From Macropodus opercularis (lineage: Eukaryota; Chordata; Actinopteri; Anabantiformes; Osphronemidae): a DNA stretch of 64,000 nucleotides. A program made the translations under genes and the position numbers. Location of the stretch: NCBI GenBank assembly GCA_030770545.1, contig CM061106.1, positions 4,986,001 to 5,050,000 on the forward strand, written 5' to 3'. The notes under the pieces are model-generated. The model did no database searches. It worked only from the letters and a program-made list of their open reading frames with translations, and was not told where the DNA came from. Of the stretch, positions 35,841-47,624 are shown piece after piece (within the stretch, counting starts at the first letter, position 1; every line of letters starts with the position of its first letter).

Positions 35841-35990
35841 GAAAGACCTGATTCATGTTAGAGTTGTGGTAAAACATTTTCTACCTGCTCCATCTTAAAA
35901 TGCCACCAGCGTATTCACACATTCACTACCAACCAGCTAACATCATATCCAGTAGCACAGCATCAACAGTTTCACATTAGAGATAAACTG
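35841..35990 (+). pseudogene. Decayed extra zinc finger after the stop codon
   Basis: Beyond the TGA, sequence still reads SCGKTFSTCSILKCHQRIH with a stop in place of the first Cys region, then QHQQFH and a second stop. This is a former ninth finger and C terminus. Confidence 0.75.
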
Positions 35991-35999
35991 TAAAGAAAA

Positions 36000-36480
36000 C
36001 GTTTTGCCCTAAATCAAAGTAACACATCACAGAACAAAACCTTTTTGATCTGGAAACTTTTTCACCAGTTTCGGTTCTGTGTTTTGTAAGTGTTATTTGG
36101 TGGAAACATGGATGTCTTTAAACGTGGCCCAGTTATTGTTTAGCAGCAGGTTTCTCTACTTTCTGTCTAAAACTAAACTAAATCGGCTCGTTGGAGATGA
36201 ACTGCACCTGGAAAACAGATCCAAGAAGTGACAACACAACCAACAACCAGATGCTACATACGACCTATTTGTTTTTCTCAGAGACACTATTGTTGTTCTG
36301 TTAACAGTAAATAATAATGAGCGGAAAGTGACTTAATGTCATCTCTAAAATGGACGGAGTCATCCCGCCTTGATCGTCTCCACTTGTGTTTCAGCTTTAT
36401 TGTACTGTACATATTCATCATCGTACCAGTAAAATGACTCTCTACTGTTGAGTACTGTGATGTGTTTAAGCTTGTGTAGC
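36000..36480. other. 3' flank of the zinc-finger exon
   Basis: Non-coding sequence with no recognised gene. Confidence 0.4.
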
Positions 36481-36484
36481 CCGA

Positions 36485-37395
36485 TCGAGATTTCGAGAGC
36501 GGCATAGGAAACAGCCGTGACTATAATGAACTACGCCACCTTGGGACTCTCACCCAAAGATCTAATATTTTGGATTTTGCTGATGGATCCCCCCACACAG
36601 TTAAGATATCACGATAAGCCAGGAACGTATGTAATAAGAAAATATACTTTATTTCATTTCAACAATTTCTTATCAAAACTAAACTATTTATTTTAGGACA
36701 TGCACATTAAAATTTCACTCACAGGCCAGTCACAAGGCCGACACACAGACCATGCACTTAGAGTTAATAAAACATGCAACAACAAAACATGCTAAAACAC
36801 TGCATATTAGTTGAGCCCATCAACCAAAGCACAAAACAACAAAAGACAAAGCAAACAAAACAAACACCAAGCAAAGCCAAAAAGACAAAGCAAGGCACAA
36901 AGCAAGACAAAGATAAAGACAAAGCAGCAGTGGCTCTGTAATGAAATTAAACATAATTTAAAACACTACACAAAGCCACACCGAGTTAGTACTGCATTTA
37001 ACCACGGTTACCTGGCGGCTCTCCTCGGTCCCTCAGGTCTGCTTCACATACGCACCCTCGCCAACTAGCATCGCTACCTGCGAGCTAAACATACGCCGAG
37101 TGATTATTACAGTCACCTGCTGCTCATCGGTCCGCACTACGGAGATTAACCCGTTCTGCGCCGAACCCCATGCAGAGCAACAATCGGGCTAAAACAAAAC
37201 TATAACGTTGAAAACACCACATACCTGGCGATCTGGACTCAGCTTCGTCCCACAGCTGCAACAAATAAGTCAACTAACCGGAAGAGGAGAGAGAGAGAGA
37301 CAACGCTTCCTTCCGCTTATTTATCCCATCTCTAATTACGCAAACCTCCGGTTGGACAATGCTAAGGAACTGGACGTGGCTAACGCCCTGTTACA
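36485..37395 (-). promoter_or_regulatory. Possible minus-strand promoter, maybe an LTR
   Basis: On the minus strand an ATAAATAAG TATA-like box (about 37325) is followed by a pyrimidine-rich start region and a possible exon ending ATCGCCAG|GTATGT at about 37227. The region is richer in CpG than its neighbours and contains a CAAAG-rich low-complexity tract at 36835-36930. It begins TGTAACAGG on the minus strand, an LTR-like start, but no matching end was found. Confidence 0.3.
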
Positions 37396-37399
37396 TTCG

Positions 37400-39700
37400 T
37401 ATTGATGGTTTCTTCCAGTATTATTTTTGTGTTCAAATACATTCATAAATATCAGAAAAATCGAGTTCATAATTTCAGCGGGGACATACTGGACAGTCGG
37501 TCACGTCACTTTTCCCATCACACCAACATAGCAGTGAGCTACATCGTCTCCAGCTACAGTCCATATTGTTTCTGTCTGGATATCAGGGCTCCAGCTTTGG
37601 ACACGACTAGGACAAGACAATGAGTTTACGTTGGCAGCGTTGACTATTGTGTTTACAGCAAAGCTGGTTATGTCAGTTTTCCACACACACTTCAACATGT
37701 TTCATAAATGCACAGAAAGCCTCTTCTAAGGTGAAGGACACATTCCTCTTCTATGACTTCACATGTGTTTGTTGTGGAAGACAGTCCAGTGTCAAACTGT
37801 TTTATAATAAATAAATCAAACAATAACAAACTCAGTTTGATTAATTAAATGTGGTAAATGAACTCCAATCCCCCAACTCATCTTCACCTGAGAATGTGCA
37901 GACACATGATGGTCTGATGGAGTGAAATTGGTCATTTTCAACTGTAATTAAATTAATTCCTGCTGAGTAACAATTCTTAAATTATAGATGTTGTATGTGA
38001 CATCGTTAGTCTTGACATTATTAGATTATCTTGCTTTTAGTCTTCATCCTCAGTGCGTCCTCATACTCTCTCAGTAGAGCAACATGCGTAACCTTGTGTG
38101 TATTTCATCCAGTCTTGAGCCGTTTATATTGAAAATAAATATTTTTTGAGTCCCACTGGCTCTTCTCCATTATTACTGTGTTTGGTTGTCTGTGGTGTAA
38201 TTTCTAGAAACATTTTTTATATCAAGACCTCTAGATTCCATGGTAGTTATGCATTACATTACATACATACATTTTCTTCCATGAATTCCGTCAAATATGT
38301 TGCCACAGGAACAGGGAGCATCCTTTAACTGGATGTTTCACAACTTTACTCTGTTTGACAACACCAGTCGCATCTAGACAATATCCGCCTTCCACATCTA
38401 TTTGAAGAACTGGCTAGTGTTTGTGGACGACAGCATGACTCCCTTAGGTTAAAGATAATCTTCTGTATGAAGGTATAACGTGTTCCTTGCTCTTCTTGGG
38501 GCAAAATAAGCAAACTACTCATGTCATTCTTGTGTTTTCTAACCTTTTCTGTTCTCTCCCAGACAGTGTTTTAATACTGCAGGTGTTGGTACCTCATCCC
38601 AGCAACCTGAGTTCAACACAGATGAAGTGTTCTTGGAAGTTTAGAATATTAGTGCTTTAGTTAGCGCTACAAGTTTAAAACGTGTCTGCAATTACACGTC
38701 TGCTCTGATTGGCCTCCTCTTTAATTGTTCTTTGTTCAACACATGATATAGGGGACGTGGTTCTATATCATAGAATATCTGCTATTGCAGGAGGATTAAA
38801 ATACGTCATGACAGCAGAGCTAGACAGTTCAATCGCTGGGGCTTCTAGGAGGAGACAGCACAAAGCTATAGTTCAGCTGGACATCAGTAGCTTCAGTGTC
38901 CTGCAGAGGTCACGTCTCTGCTCTAACTATGAAGCGGAGTTGATTCTAAACCAGACTGATGTTCTGTGTTTGGAGAGGAGAGATCAGCATAGTCTCCTTT
39001 TAGCAGCATCAGGCCTGTGGATGTTGGAATATTGAGAGGAAGAAAGCGTCTGAGCTGCAGACTCTCGTCCTGTCGTATAAATACAGTTAATTGAGATGAG
39101 ATTAAACTGCTGCACTGTTACAGTTCATCATCCCTGGATTAGGTCCTGTACATGAAAACGTGAATATGCAGCACTGCTACGTAGCGATGGGGAAAGAAAT
39201 GCAAACAACCTGGTCACAGTGTTGATGATTTGGAAAAAAAGTATAATAAATGTTAAGATGTGTTTTGGGAGATGATTTAATAACAATATTAGTTAGAGCA
39301 GAGGAATGACAGACAAACATAATCAGTTCTTTCATCAGTGGTGAAATAAATATTTATATAAACATAAACACTACTGTGACAACAGCACAGACACTTGGCG
39401 TTGAAGTTGATAAGCTGGAGCCTCCAACACCTCTGTGGTTTAGTGGTGCAGCATCTTTGGAGCAAATAGTAAAGAAACGCTGTGTTGAAGACGATAAACA
39501 GCCTCATGAAGCGTCACACACAGAGTCCTGATACTTAACCTCTGTTAACAACAAGCCTCATTGCACCAAACTGGTGGTGAAACTAAAGGAATTAAATTTC
39601 TCTGCAAATACAGTTTGAACATCTGGGTGAAAGTGAAGATATTATCTGGGAATAACTTTCTACAGGACGACGTCGTTCTAACAGGATCAAACCAAAGGAC
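37400..39700. other. No gene recognised
   Basis: An open stretch at 38709-39035 lacks an ATG start and resembles no family. The rest is AT-rich. Confidence 0.45.
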
Positions 39701-39708
39701 CTACAGCA

Positions 39709-40575
39709 TGTGTTGTTTCATGACATATAAACAGTTTGATGTTTCTAGATGAGAAGACTGATGCTGATACATCTGCTCACCCATGTTATGTTGTGAAGTT
39801 AGTTCCGTAAGAACTCCATTACCCAGCATGCAAAAGGAGTAGACAGGGGGTTGAAGGACCTCGGGGGCAGGAAGCGAGCAGGAGATAGAAGGCACGTATT
39901 GCTGTTAATGTAAAAACAGTTAAATAAAAGCCTAAAATAACTCAACTATTACGTCTTGTGTGCTTATTAGAAGGCTAAGCAAGACAACACATGGCGTCAG
40001 AAGTGGCCTGAGCAGCTAAGAAAGTAGGTTTCGCCACAGAGAAATGGGAGATAGAGAGAAAAAGTCTCTGGTCTCGTGAGTGAAACGTGCTAACGGAGTG
40101 TGATGCTACAAGCAGCTGGGAGAGTGAAGGGGACGAGGGAAACATCGAACATATAGAAGAGGATTTTGTTCCCGAGGTAGTGGATAGCAGCAGAGGCCTG
40201 TGGAGGTCCAGATACCCCAAAAATATGACGTGAACATGATATATACAAAAGGAAAGTACATGTACACAGAAGACACCTTGTCTAGAGTAAACAAAGGGGA
40301 AAAGGAAGAAAACGAGGACAGCAAGAAAGGGGCAGAAATACAGGCACAAATAAGGGCAGAGACAAATGCAGATGAAACAATGAAAAAACTAAAGAGCACA
40401 AAACTGAAAGGATGGACTGAAAACTAAAAGGACTGCTCCACAAATACAAGACTACTGGAATTGCAGAGCAGAGCTCACAGTAGCAGATGACATAGTGTTG
40501 AAAGGAAGCAAGTTTGTCGTTCCATCCTCCCTGCGTAAACAAATGCTTCAAAGGATACATGAAGGCCACCAGTAA
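39709..40575 (+). mobile_element. Ty3/Gypsy element: LTR, primer-binding site and late pol, internally deleted
   Basis: 39709-39991 is a plausible 283-bp LTR. It starts TGTGTTGT and ends ACAACACA, a perfect 8-bp inverted repeat, and has AATAAA at 39923. TGGCGTCAGAAGTGGCC follows at once, resembling a primer-binding site. Only about 200 bases later the DNA encodes the end of the RNase H domain (QKYDVNMIYTKGKYMYTEDT then LSRV), a charged spacer, and the integrase zinc-binding region (YWNCRAELTVADDIVLKG, VVPSSLRKQMLQRIHEGH). Gag, protease and RT are deleted, and stops interrupt the rest. Confidence 0.7.
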
Positions 40576-40579
40576 AACA

Positions 40580-41060
40580 AAGCAGTAGGTGCTTGACTTC
40601 AGACGACTCCACCACACGCTGGTGAGCATCCAGGGCTCAGTCACCTTTAAATACCTCGGTGTTCACCTCAACAGAAAACTGGACTGGACTGATAATACAG
40701 ACGCTCTGTGCAGGAAGAGCCAAAGTGGCTCCACCTGCTGAGCAGACTGACTCTGTGTGAGGGAGCGTTTACGGACATTCTGTGACTCTGTGGTGGCCTC
40801 AGCAGTTCTCTACTGTTTGTGCTGGGCAGGAAGAGACTTAACAAGCTGGTTAAGGAGCTGGTTCTGTCCTGGGCTGCACACGGACACTATGGAGGAGACA
40901 GCAGACAGAAGGAAGCTGGTAACTGTCCTCCATCATGGATGATCCCTCCCCCCCTGCACCAGGCTGTAGAGGCTCTGAGCAGCACCTTCAGCAGACTGTT
41001 ACCCCCCCGGTGTAGGACAGAGAGCTACCGTCATTCATTCCCCCACAACACAACACTGAG
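40580..41060 (+). mobile_element. LINE reverse-transcriptase tail, decayed
   Basis: Frames read DFRRLHHTLVSIQG, VTFKYLGVHLNRKLDWTDNT and later LPPRCRTESYRHSFPH, the C-terminal end seen in L2/Rex-like fish LINEs. Many stops and shifts. It directly abuts the Gypsy remnant. Confidence 0.65.
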
Positions 41061-41389
41061 TGATGTATACGTGTAGCACACAGTGGAAACTACATTTGGC
41101 TTTTTTCTTTTTTCTTCTCTAGTTTTCAAATGTTTAGATTAAATGCAATATTTCAATTGCTCTACTGTAAATACAGATCCTACTGATTTCAGTACAGACT
41201 TGTTACAACTGTTATTGTTCGTCGTGTGGATCCTGCACATTGTATCTACTGCTGCTGTAAACAGACATTTCAACACTGTGGGATCAATAAAATCATATCT
41301 ATCTATTTATGTATCTATATATACCCTGTTATGCTCCTTATTGAGAATCACTGCTATGCTGTGAAAAATGCAAAAGCTTTGATAATTCA

Positions 41390-41670
41390 ATTCAATTTCA
41401 ATTCAACTTTATTTATATTGCGCCAATTCACAACATCAGTTATCTCAGGCACTTTACAAGTAAGGTTTTAATACCTTACACAACTAAACCCAACAAATCC
41501 CACATAGAGCAGCTTTTAATTGTAGCCAATTGATAAATTGTACATTTTAATAGCAACAGTGGAGGAAAAACTCCCTCTATAGAGGAAGAAACCTCCAGCA
41601 GACCCAGGCTCAATGTGGGAGGACATCTGCCTTGACCGGTTGGGGTGAGGGGATAGAGAAGAGAGAAAAG
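41390..41670. repeat. High-copy teleost interspersed repeat
   Basis: TTCAACTTTATTTATATTGC, CCTTACACAACTAAACCCAA and CTGCCTTGACCGGTTGGGGT belong to a repeat I recognise as common across teleost genomes. Non-coding. Confidence 0.6.
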
Positions 41671-41719
41671 AACACAACCACAACAACAGAACAAGCAGCA
41701 ACAGAACACAGGAGACACA

Positions 41720-42655
41720 CGGCTCTGAGTCTGATGATACCTGGAGCTGTATATCTGATAAGCTCAAATTTCCTGTGTGAGGCGTTTGAACAGCGAGTGG
41801 AGACTGACCCTCTGTAAATACTGTCACAGAACCTGTAGTTAAGTACAGACAACGATTTCATGCTCAGAGGAAACACTTATTTCTAACTGACACTAGACCC
41901 ACATGTTGTTTTAACTGCCACATGCAGGCAGGAGCACATCCCCCTGATTTTCATCCTCTCTTCACTGGCTGCTCCTGAACTAGAATAAATAAGATTAGAA
42001 TTAAGTTGAAATCTTTTTCATTTGCTTTTACCTTCTTGAATGGTAAACATACAAAAAGCTGAATGATGAGCTGAGCTCTTTACAGACTCAACTAATTACT
42101 GTTGACCTCCTCTTTGTTTTGTGAGGATTTTTATGGCATCTGGAGCTGATGGATCTGAATATGTGTTGATGTGATTGGTCGGCAGATGCTGTGACGAATG
42201 TATTAAATTAATGTATTAAACTGAGCTTCAAAGTGTAGAGACCAGATAGTGATGGTTAGTTCATTATTAATTAGTTGATTATTATTTAGATGGTTAATTA
42301 AACAGTGGTAGTCAGTGATCATAATTAAATGTTCTCCTTTGAGTATATTCCATTGTCCAGGTCTGTAGATTCTCTCAGTCTGTGTAAAGAGGTTCAGGAG
42401 AACAGAGATGAAGGAACTGTCAGCATAGAAATGTTGCTAAAACAATTCTGACTTTCCTGCCATCACCACAACCTTCCACTGGGTGAAGCTGTTACACAGA
42501 AGGATCAACTTACTGGTTCACATCACATTTACAAGTATATGATGATCATAACTATTCTGCTGTGAACAGATTCATTTGCCATAAACTCTCATAACTCCAG
42601 TAAAAGCTTCAGGAACTGAACCACTGACCATGAGGACCAACAACCTTTACCTGCT
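41720..42655. other. No gene recognised
   Basis: AT-rich non-coding DNA. Confidence 0.4.
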
Positions 42656-42660
42656 CCTGT

Positions 42661-42742
42661 TACCAGCAGTGAGGGTTGAACCACCAGCACTAACGTCCGT
42701 TGGATCTTCAGTCCAACGCCTTCACCACTCGTCCATCCTGGT
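42661..42742 (-). pseudogene. tRNA-Leu pseudogene, anticodon position GAA
   Basis: Minus strand. It keeps ACCAGGATGG, the D-loop variant GTGGTGAAGGCG, the anticodon arm GTTGGACTGAAGATCCAAC and variable-arm GGACGTTAGT of the tRNA at 10167-10249. The anticodon position reads GAA instead of TAA, the T stem has lost a base and is mispaired, and the acceptor has a mismatch (TGCTGGT). About 65 bases of its 5' flank also match the 5' flank of the intact gene. It is an inverted, decayed duplicate. Confidence 0.85.
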
Positions 42743-42749
42743 AGATTCT

Positions 42750-43515
42750 CTGTGTTTCACAGACAGCAGCTTATTCTACACATCACTAAATATGACGCAT
42801 CTCTCACTATGTGCTGTGTTGATATGACTCCAGCCTGGATGCAGCCCAGGGACCAAACATCAGTGGCATCATTGAAGCCAAGCTGTGTCGTATGAACAGA
42901 TGTCGTGTCAGTTCATGACTGTAATACAGACTCAGTAGGTTGTTGAGGCTAAAGTCTAAAGGAAGCTAAACGCTATAAATCACTGCACTGTTGAGCAAAG
43001 GATGAACCTGCTGCTCAGGAGGTTTCACAACAAGAACAATAAGTGATAAGTGTGTAACACATCTGTTACTAACACACCAACGGACCAACAACGGGGACGT
43101 GACTCATGACAGAGAAACCAGACGGACAAGGACTGACTGACCAGCAATGGCTGCTAGTGAGAGAATGACTGAGATACCAGAGAGCATGATACAGATTAGA
43201 TGCAGGTGAGTATGATGACAACAGGGAAACAGAAAACCACAGAACAAGAAATAAACCTGAGGCCGACTGACTGTGTTGTTACAACATCCTGGTCTTAAAC
43301 TGGTCAAGTCCCTGTCACAGTGTCATTATTTACACACTAGAAGCTTTTTTCATGTCACTCATTCATTTCACCACATTTAGGTTTTACATCTGTTAAATTG
43401 TTTCCATGACTCCAGTCTCCTTTGCTTTAAACAGGATAGAAGCTGCTGTAATGAGAGCAGGACACTGACTTTAGGATTTTAGACACATCAGCTGCCTAAT
43501 TAAGCAAAAATACAT
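42750..43515. other. No gene recognised
   Basis: 42743-42815 is the duplicated tRNA flank. The rest is non-coding. Confidence 0.4.
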
Positions 43516-43520
43516 CATTT

Positions 43521-44595
43521 TGTCATGAGCCGCGACTTCACTTCCGCCTCCGACTCTTATTTTGAAGAGCTGCACAGGATGCTCCCACTACACCCCGGTC
43601 AGCTTTGGCATGATTGCTAATTACGTCACCTGTTTCTCCTTCCACTAACCTCCACTAACTCTCCTCTCAGGCTCAGTTCTCGTCGGACCGTCAACGTCAG
43701 TAGATCTGTGTATTGGAAGCTTCACTCTGTCTGTTCGTGAGGTTTTTTAACTTCTTAGTTCTCGCTCTTTGTTCTGACCTTGTACCTGAACTTCCTCGAT
43801 AATCGTGTTGCTTCCTTCTGCTACATGTGACCACGAGAGGCTCCTTTATGAACTATTGTATTTGACTCACTGAGCCGTCACGTCTCGTTTGGTTTTCCCT
43901 GCTCTGGTCAAGTGGATTCCAGCCTATTTGGCTCGTTTTCAGTTTGGAGCTTTTAGTCTGTTGTGACTCTTTCAGTTTAAATTCTTGCGGACATGCTGGA
44001 CCGCAGCATGTTTCTGTTCCCTGTGTTTCTCCCTCATCACGTCTCGTCTGTAGCGACCCTGTCAACACCGTCAGTTGCCGCTGCGGGAAAACCCCAGACC
44101 TTCACCCATCCAGACCTTCACCCATCCAGACCTTCACCCATCCAGACCTTCATCCATCCTCGGTTACCCTGTGGAACAATACCCACCAGAGGCTCCTGAG
44201 TCGACCACCTCCCCAGTTCTCTCCGGACCACAATCTACTTCTGCTTCCACCCTCCTGGTAAACCTCCCCACTTTCCACCTCTTCAGCCTTCTACCACTCA
44301 TCCCTTGCCATCGTCTTCTCCTCCTCCCGAGACTCCCACTGTCCCTCGCTGACTCCTCACTCATCGGCCGCCAGGTACCGGCAATCTCACCTCTCTAGTC
44401 TCTGGCTTCGACTTGAACTCTGACTAACCTCCCTGTCTTTCAGAATCCTGATGCCACCTTCGTAGGAAGATTGATGGCTGGTCGATTACACTTTACCCAT
44501 AAGTTTATCAATAAATTCACCTAAATCTCAGTGCTTGGTTCTGCCTGATCCTTATCCTGTCACACACTTCCCAGTGTGTGTACCATTTCGTGACA
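43521..44595 (+). mobile_element. LTR-like element (TGTCA...TGACA)
   Basis: Starts TGTCATGAGC and ends CGTGACA. An AATAAA at about 44510 is followed by a tail (CTTGGTTCTGCCTGATCC) shared with the element ending at 50712, as expected of the R/U5 end of an LTR. No internal retroviral genes adjoin it, so it is solo or truncated. No clear target-site duplication. Confidence 0.5.
44097..44160. repeat. 16-bp tandem repeat, four units
   Basis: TTCACCCATCCAGACC repeated about four times inside the LTR-like element; the last unit has diverged. Confidence 0.9.
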
Positions 44596-44599
44596 CAGA

Positions 44600-45645
44600 C
44601 GTTATATGCACACAAGCTGATTCTGCTATACATCAAACTTTCTTGTGGTCTCTGTGGATTTGACTTCCTCCTTTCTTGTGGTGTTTTTCTTTTTTATGTC
44701 TATCCTTTGGGCTGACATGACTCTTCATTCTTACCCTCTTTAGGTTTGTCATGCTTACTTTCGTTTTGTGTTACTATTTTCAGGTTTAAATGCACAAAAG
44801 AACCACGTAAATTTGTAAACTGCATAAAGGCTTTTTGGTAATACAGGTCAGTAACTACGTCAACAAAATACAATATTTATAAAATATAAACATTTTATTC
44901 CTAAAATGCTGCTATTGGAATAATGAACTGTGTGTTGGGGCCCTTTTCAACCCAGTTCTAAAAATAACATTGACAGACAGCGTCTCTAACATGCATGCGA
45001 GCTTTAGAGCATCGTGTAAACATCCACAAAAACAAAACCTACAAACCTGCTTTTTGGTAAAAAATTAAGACTATGGGGAAAAAAAGTCCATGGCGACGTG
45101 TGGAAAGACATTGACGTGGTTGTTTTATTACAGAAAAAAACAAACTTTTTTTTTGACTTAATTGAATGAAATGTTTGTGGGTCAAAACTTACCCATAAAA
45201 CCATAATGTTATAATTGTTGTTAAAAATAAATACATTTAAAACACAGAGCTGTGTTCTAATGTCATCACTATAGAAGTTTATAAGACCCATAGTTAGCAA
45301 AAGTGACAATTTTTTTTTTTAAGTTGACAATTTAAATACAAATTTAATCAGTTGCATTTCATATTGTCATGGTTTTTGTCGTCTTTATTCAAATGGCTAA
45401 TCAATGTGTTTTTTGGTCATGGATTTTGAAAATACATTTTACATTCAGTATAAAAAGTGTCAATTTAATACCCAACTAAAGTTTAAATAAAGGTTAAATC
45501 TATTGTATTTCTTTTTGTCATGTTTTTACTCAGATGTGACCTAATGTATTTCATGAACTTGTCTCCATGTTCTATAGGAGTGAGGCTGTTTCTGTTTGTC
45601 TACAGTCTCAGCAGCTTGTCCAAGGATGCACTGACTTCTTTGTTT
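44600..45645. other. AT-rich, no gene recognised
   Basis: Low-complexity A/T runs, for example near 45145 and 45310. No coding similarity. Confidence 0.45.
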
Positions 45646-45647
45646 TT

Positions 45648-46269
45648 TGTTACGACCCGTGCTCGTTTTGGGGAAGTAACACAAAAACGGGAAAAAATAA
45701 ACAATAATAAACAACCAAAAAGGTACAATAATCATGAGCATTTAATGAGCCCCCTGTACATGACTTAAACAGAAACGATTTTTGGAGTCACTATGCCGTG
45801 CTAAAACAAATAAAACAAATAAACAAGACTGAGGCAAACGAAACAAAACAGGTTTTACTTTCTTCACACCTCTAACATAACAAGGTTAAAGCAAAAGGAA
45901 AACAGTCCTATCTATACACGGTGTTCACTAGCTCAACACAAAAACCTCCCCCAGTCAATACACCAAGTCTCCAGTCCAACCTAGAGGCTCACTGCTCTCC
46001 ACCATGCAGCCGCCCCCTGGGTGAGCCTCTGCAGCGCTTTTATCAGGTCTGTAGTTGTTCCCATGAGGCGGATTGGGTAAACCCACACAGGCCAGACCAA
46101 TCCGGAAAGTGGCTTGGATCAGGTGCCCAGGCCCCAGGTGGATGGTGGAAGACAGACACTGAAGTGATCCATCAATCTGAGGAGGGTGCTGGGACAGCCT
46201 GAATTTGCCTCCAGTTTTCCCCCTTTACCTGTTGAAGAAAAAAAAACACAAAGACCGAGGGCTGTAACA
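45648..46269 (-). mobile_element. Probable solo LTR
   Basis: Bounded by TGTTACGACC and GGCTGTAACA, an inverted TGTTAC/GTAACA pair. On the minus strand GATAAAAGCGC near 46035 could be a TATA box, and ATTAAATG near 45737 a weak polyadenylation signal. No internal genes flank it. Orientation is inferred from those motifs. Confidence 0.45.
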
Positions 46270-47140
46270 GTGGTTTTATGTAGTATTATTATTATATAGT
46301 ATTTCTATGCTAGACAGGATTCACCTAATTTGTTGGAACTTTCTAGTTTTATGTAAATTCAATGAAAAACTAAGGAGGACGGTACAGAACACAACAGGTT
46401 TTTAAATTTTACAGTTTGAGAAAGGATCAGAGCTCTGATGAATTCTAACCATGTTTAGGTCCATTAAACCATTAGAAAAGTTGTAGTCGACTCATTCAGA
46501 CAAACGTATTCATCCTGCTGCAGCCAGGTTCCAGTGAGACTGAATAAATCTATGTGATGGTCACTGATAAAGTCATTTATTAACAGGGAATTAGAAGAGA
46601 GATGTTTAATAGAGAACATCTAATTCTTTTATTGTTACTTTGTTCTGTCTTGATGTTTATTAGATTCCTGTGAATCGCTCCTCTTTTATTTATTTGTGAT
46701 TTATATAATTTAGTTGGTCGGGGAGCAGACACAGACTCAATGGGAGTGTTACTACAAGTGGGTGGCGGCTGTAGAGAATCTGCAGAGAGGCTGTCAGACT
46801 GCGACTCTGCGTCCTGGGTTGACCTGCAGCTTCATGAGAAAGAGGCGGAGCCACGCTGCAGAACCACATTCCTCAGGTGGAGCCACACAGGCTCAGACAG
46901 GTCCAGACGCTTCATCAGCTCTTTATGGAACCAGGCTTAGACCCAAACTGACACAACATGGACCCAGTTCAGTCTGATGCTGTGGACTGAGCTGGTTTTC
47001 AGTTGGACTGAACCACAAACCCACAGAGCAGATGCTGCTCCTCTCTTTACTCCTCTTACTTCGTTCTGCTCCTCAGAGCAGCCAACAGAAACGACTGATC
47101 CCGAGTTATGTCAACTTTAAATGGACTGATGTCATCAGCT
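46270..47140. other. Upstream region of the NLR gene
   Basis: GC content rises after 46710, with an open stretch (46714-46977) of no recognised similarity. Possibly 5' flanking or untranslated sequence. Confidence 0.35.
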
Positions 47141-47624
47141 GAAACCAATCAGCAGTCCCTCCAAACGGACCAATCACAGGACACCACCTGCTGCTCATCC
47201 CCCACACAGATGGACTAACACAGTGGGTCCAGTGGTTCTGGCTCAGTGGGTTTAATCTAGATTCAGGATCCAGTTGTACAGTTTCCAGCTGTTTGTTACC
47301 ATGGTGACGAGTTTTACTTGATTTCTTTCCGGTGTAGCGTTGGCTCCTCCTGAAACCAGTTCAGTCAGGTCCACATTCCAGTCAGTTGCTCCCAGTTCAC
47401 CCCCAACAGTCAAAGCCAACAATCCAGACAATGTTTGTTCACTGAACATTCAGAGAAAACCTGAAACCAGGAAGCAGCTCAGTCTAAAGGTCCTGATCTC
47501 AGTGAGTCGGTACCAGTGTTCCCAGCAGCAGTGATCCAGCTCAGGCACCTTCAGCTCCACTGACTGGACTCTTTAACCTGGGAGCAGAACCAGGACCCAG
47601 AGACTCTGCTGTCACATCACTGCT
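47140..47624 (+). promoter_or_regulatory. Possible NLR promoter and 5' untranslated exon
   Basis: Two CCAAT boxes (near 47145 and 47168) precede a non-coding segment ending at a strong donor, GCT|GTAAGT, at 47625. 47630-49430 beyond it looks like an intron with nothing recognised. A further possible leader exon ends at GCAG|GTGAAT (49558). Confidence 0.35.

Noticed and set aside
38709..39035. 108-codon frame
   Set aside because: It starts at a non-ATG codon and resembles no family. No splice context or paralogue was seen.
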